Origin: Treponema sp.
Lineage (GTDB): Bacteria > Spirochaetota > Spirochaetia > Treponematales > Treponemataceae
NCBI GenBank assembly: GCA_021442965.1
Contig: JABUUX010000209.1
Coordinates: forward strand, 1-7,613
Direction of reading: 5' to 3'
DNA: 7,613 nucleotides
The notes beneath the pieces are model-generated. The model was not told where the DNA came from. It made no database searches and worked only from the letters and a program-made list of their open reading frames with translations. Positions 5,737 through 7,613 of this stretch are shown piece after piece; within the stretch, counting starts at the first letter, position 1; each line of letters begins with the position of its first letter. The position numbers and the translations under genes were made by a program.

Positions 5737-7613
5737 ATGGATAAAAAAGGAATTGAAGCGGTAGCACTTTCTATCCGCTCTCTGTCAATGGATGCCATCC
5801 AGAAGGCAAACTCCGGTCATCCGGGACTTCCACTCGGAGCCGCTGAAGCTGCAGCTGTACTGTATGGCGAAGTTATGAAACACAACCCTGCAAACTCAAA
5901 ATGGGTTGACCGCGACCGTTTCGTTCTGTCAGCAGGACACGGTTCTATGCTCCAGTACTCTATCCTCCATCTGGCAGGATATAAAGTATCAATGGACGAT
6001 ATCAAAAACTTCCGTCAGGTTGGATCAAAATGTCCGGGGCATCCTGAATACGGATACACAGACGGTGTAGAAGCAACTGGTGGCCCGCTCGGTCAGGGTG
6101 TTTCTATGGCTGTTGGTATGGCTGTTGCTGAACAGATGCTCGCTGCAAAATTCAACACTTCATCACGCACAATTGTAGACCACTACACATATTCTTTGGT
6201 TGGAGAAGGATGTCTTCAGGAAGGTGTAGCTTCTGAAGCCTGTTCTTTGGCCGGAAACCTTAAACTTGGAAAACTCATCGTATTCTATGATGAAAACCGC
6301 ATTTCAATTGACGGTTGCACAGACATCACTTTCACAGACGATATTGCAAAACGCTATGAATCATACGACTGGCAGGTTCTGAAAGGTGACATGTACGACG
6401 TTGAAGGCATTGCAAAACTCGTAAGCGAAGCAAAAGCCTGCAAAGACAAACCTACACTTATCATGCTCAAATCTGTAATCGGTAAGGGTGCTCCAAAACA
6501 GGGAACAGCAGATGTTCACGGTGCTCCTCTTGGCGTTGAAGGCTGTAAAGAAGCAAAGAAAGTACTGGGACTCCCGGAAGACAAAGATTTCTACGTTGTT
6601 CCTGAAGCATACAAATTCTTTGAAGACAAAAAAGCAGCCTTTGCTAAAGCCGAAGCCGACTGGAATGCAGAATTTGATGCATGGGCAAAAGAAAATCCTG
6701 AACTTAAAAAAGAATGGGATGCTTACTGGTCTGACGCTGTAACAGACGCAAGTGTAAAAGATGTTGAATACAAGGTTGGAGATGCATGTGCCACACGCGA
6801 CGCTTCAGGAAAAGCTCTTGAAGTAATTGCTGCACGCTATGCAAACCTGGTTGGTGGTTCTGCCGACCTTATGGGACCAAACAAAACAGCATTCAAAAAA
6901 TCTGACAACGGAACATTCAGCCCTGCAAACAGAGCAGGACGCACAATCGAATACGGTATCCGCGAATTTGCTATGTCTACAGTTGCTGCAGGTATCGCTC
7001 TTCACGGTGGTCTCCGCCCATTCTGTGCAACATTCCTTGTATTTGCTGACTACCTCCGCCCTTCTCTCCGTGTTGTTTCTTTGATGAAACAGCCTGTAAT
7101 CTATGTATTCACACACGATTCTATCTACGTTGGAGAAGACGGACCAACTCACCAGCCAATTGAAACAATGACTTCTCTCCGCGCTATCCCTGGCGTTCAG
7201 GTTATCCGTCCTGGTGACCCTGAAGAATCTATGGAAGCATGGAACATGGCTTACGCTTCAAAAGATCACCCTGTTTGTATGGCATTCACACGCCAGGCAC
7301 TTGCTGTTTACGAAAAGGCTGACAAAAACTGGAAACAGAACATGGCAACAAAGGGTGCTTACGTTGTAACAGAAGGCGGTGCAAACCCTGACATTACAAT
7401 TCTGGCTTCAGGTTCAGAAGTTAACATGGCACTTAAAGCTGCTTCACTTGTAAGCGGAAAAGCAATCCGTGTTGTTTCAGTACCTGACCTTAAACTCTTT
7501 GAAGCTCTTTCTGATTCAGACCGCAAGGCTATAATCGGAAACACAAAACGCGTTGTATGTACAGAAGCCGGAATCAGCATGGAATGGCTCCAGTTCACAT
7601 CAAAAGAAAACTG
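5737..7613 (+). CDS. tkt: Transketolase (partial, runs off right edge)
   Basis: 625 codons are present without interruption; family members are about 660 residues, so only the C-terminal end is missing. The enzyme moves two-carbon ketol units between sugar phosphates in the non-oxidative pentose phosphate pathway, using thiamine diphosphate and a divalent metal. Visible active-site elements are NSGHPG (His28), SAGHGS (His68), PGHPE (His102), TGGPLGQG, the cofactor motif GEGCLQEG (156-163) ending in DENRI with Asn187 and Ile189, DVHG (His261), GSADL (Asp377), YGIREF (catalytic Glu410), and THDSIYVGEDGPTHQ (His460, His472). The normal GDG is GEG here, replacing the metal-ligand Asp with Glu157. 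AGAGG (5723-5727) lies nine bases before the ATG. Arginine codons are almost all CGC/CGT (20 of 21), unlike the upstream gene, suggesting high expression. Confidence 0.97.
   Translation, partial: MDKKGIEAVALSIRSLSMDAIQKANSGHPGLPLGAAEAAAVLYGEVMKHNPANSKWVDRDRFVLSAGHGSMLQYSILHLAGYKVSMDDIKNFRQVGSKCPGHPEYGYTDGVEATGGPLGQGVSMAVGMAVAEQMLAAKFNTSSRTIVDHYTYSLVGEGCLQEGVASEACSLAGNLKLGKLIVFYDENRISIDGCTDITFTDDIAKRYESYDWQVLKGDMYDVEGIAKLVSEAKACKDKPTLIMLKSVIGKGAPKQGTADVHGAPLGVEGCKEAKKVLGLPEDKDFYVVPEAYKFFEDKKAAFAKAEADWNAEFDAWAKENPELKKEWDAYWSDAVTDASVKDVEYKVGDACATRDASGKALEVIAARYANLVGGSADLMGPNKTAFKKSDNGTFSPANRAGRTIEYGIREFAMSTVAAGIALHGGLRPFCATFLVFADYLRPSLRVVSLMKQPVIYVFTHDSIYVGEDGPTHQPIETMTSLRAIPGVQVIRPGDPEESMEAWNMAYASKDHPVCMAFTRQALAVYEKADKNWKQNMATKGAYVVTEGGANPDITILASGSEVNMALKAASLVSGKAIRVVSVPDLKLFEALSDSDRKAIIGNTKRVVCTEAGISMEWLQFTSKEN

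Noticed and set aside
6805..7598. Leftward and alternative-frame open frames inside transketolase.
   Set aside because: The transketolase frame is continuous and matches the family along its whole length; these frames are by-products of its codon bias.

Overview
The window looks like chromosomal DNA of an AT-rich bacterium, most likely a spirochaete of the genus Treponema from a gut or rumen setting. That assignment is an inference from gene style: A/T-rich codons with many lysine AAA codons, clear GGAGG-type ribosome sites, two intracellular-looking SGNH-fold esterases, and a regulatory-type PTS IIA gene beside transketolase. No rRNA, tRNA, mobile element or CRISPR array is visible, and no stretch over 300 bases lacks a gene.

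Left part (1-2956). A membrane-protein gene leaves the window on the minus strand (100 to 1). It is divergent from a small SGNH/GDSL hydrolase gene (195-884, +), and the two predicted promoters stand back to back. The hydrolase converges on a large sialate O-acetylesterase-family gene (2956-929, -). A hairpin with a T tract between them is an intrinsic terminator for the minus-strand gene.

Right part (3000-7613). A second divergent promoter region (about 3000-3105) drives the esterase leftwards and a probable four-gene operon rightwards. The operon holds a CBS-CBS-ACT protein with AcuB-like architecture (3105-3749), a 478-residue protein I cannot identify that starts with TTG directly after the upstream stop (3750-5186), a PTS EIIA/PtsN-like phosphocarrier (5217-5681), and transketolase (5737 to beyond the right edge). 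The gaps are 0, 30 and 55 bases with no terminator between genes.

The operon joins a probable adenine-nucleotide/ligand sensor, a phosphorylation-state sensor and a central enzyme of the pentose phosphate pathway. The unknown protein sits in the middle, so a role in carbon-status regulation is a reasonable but untested idea. The oddest residue-level feature is in transketolase: the thiamine-diphosphate metal-binding motif reads GEG instead of the usual GDG.
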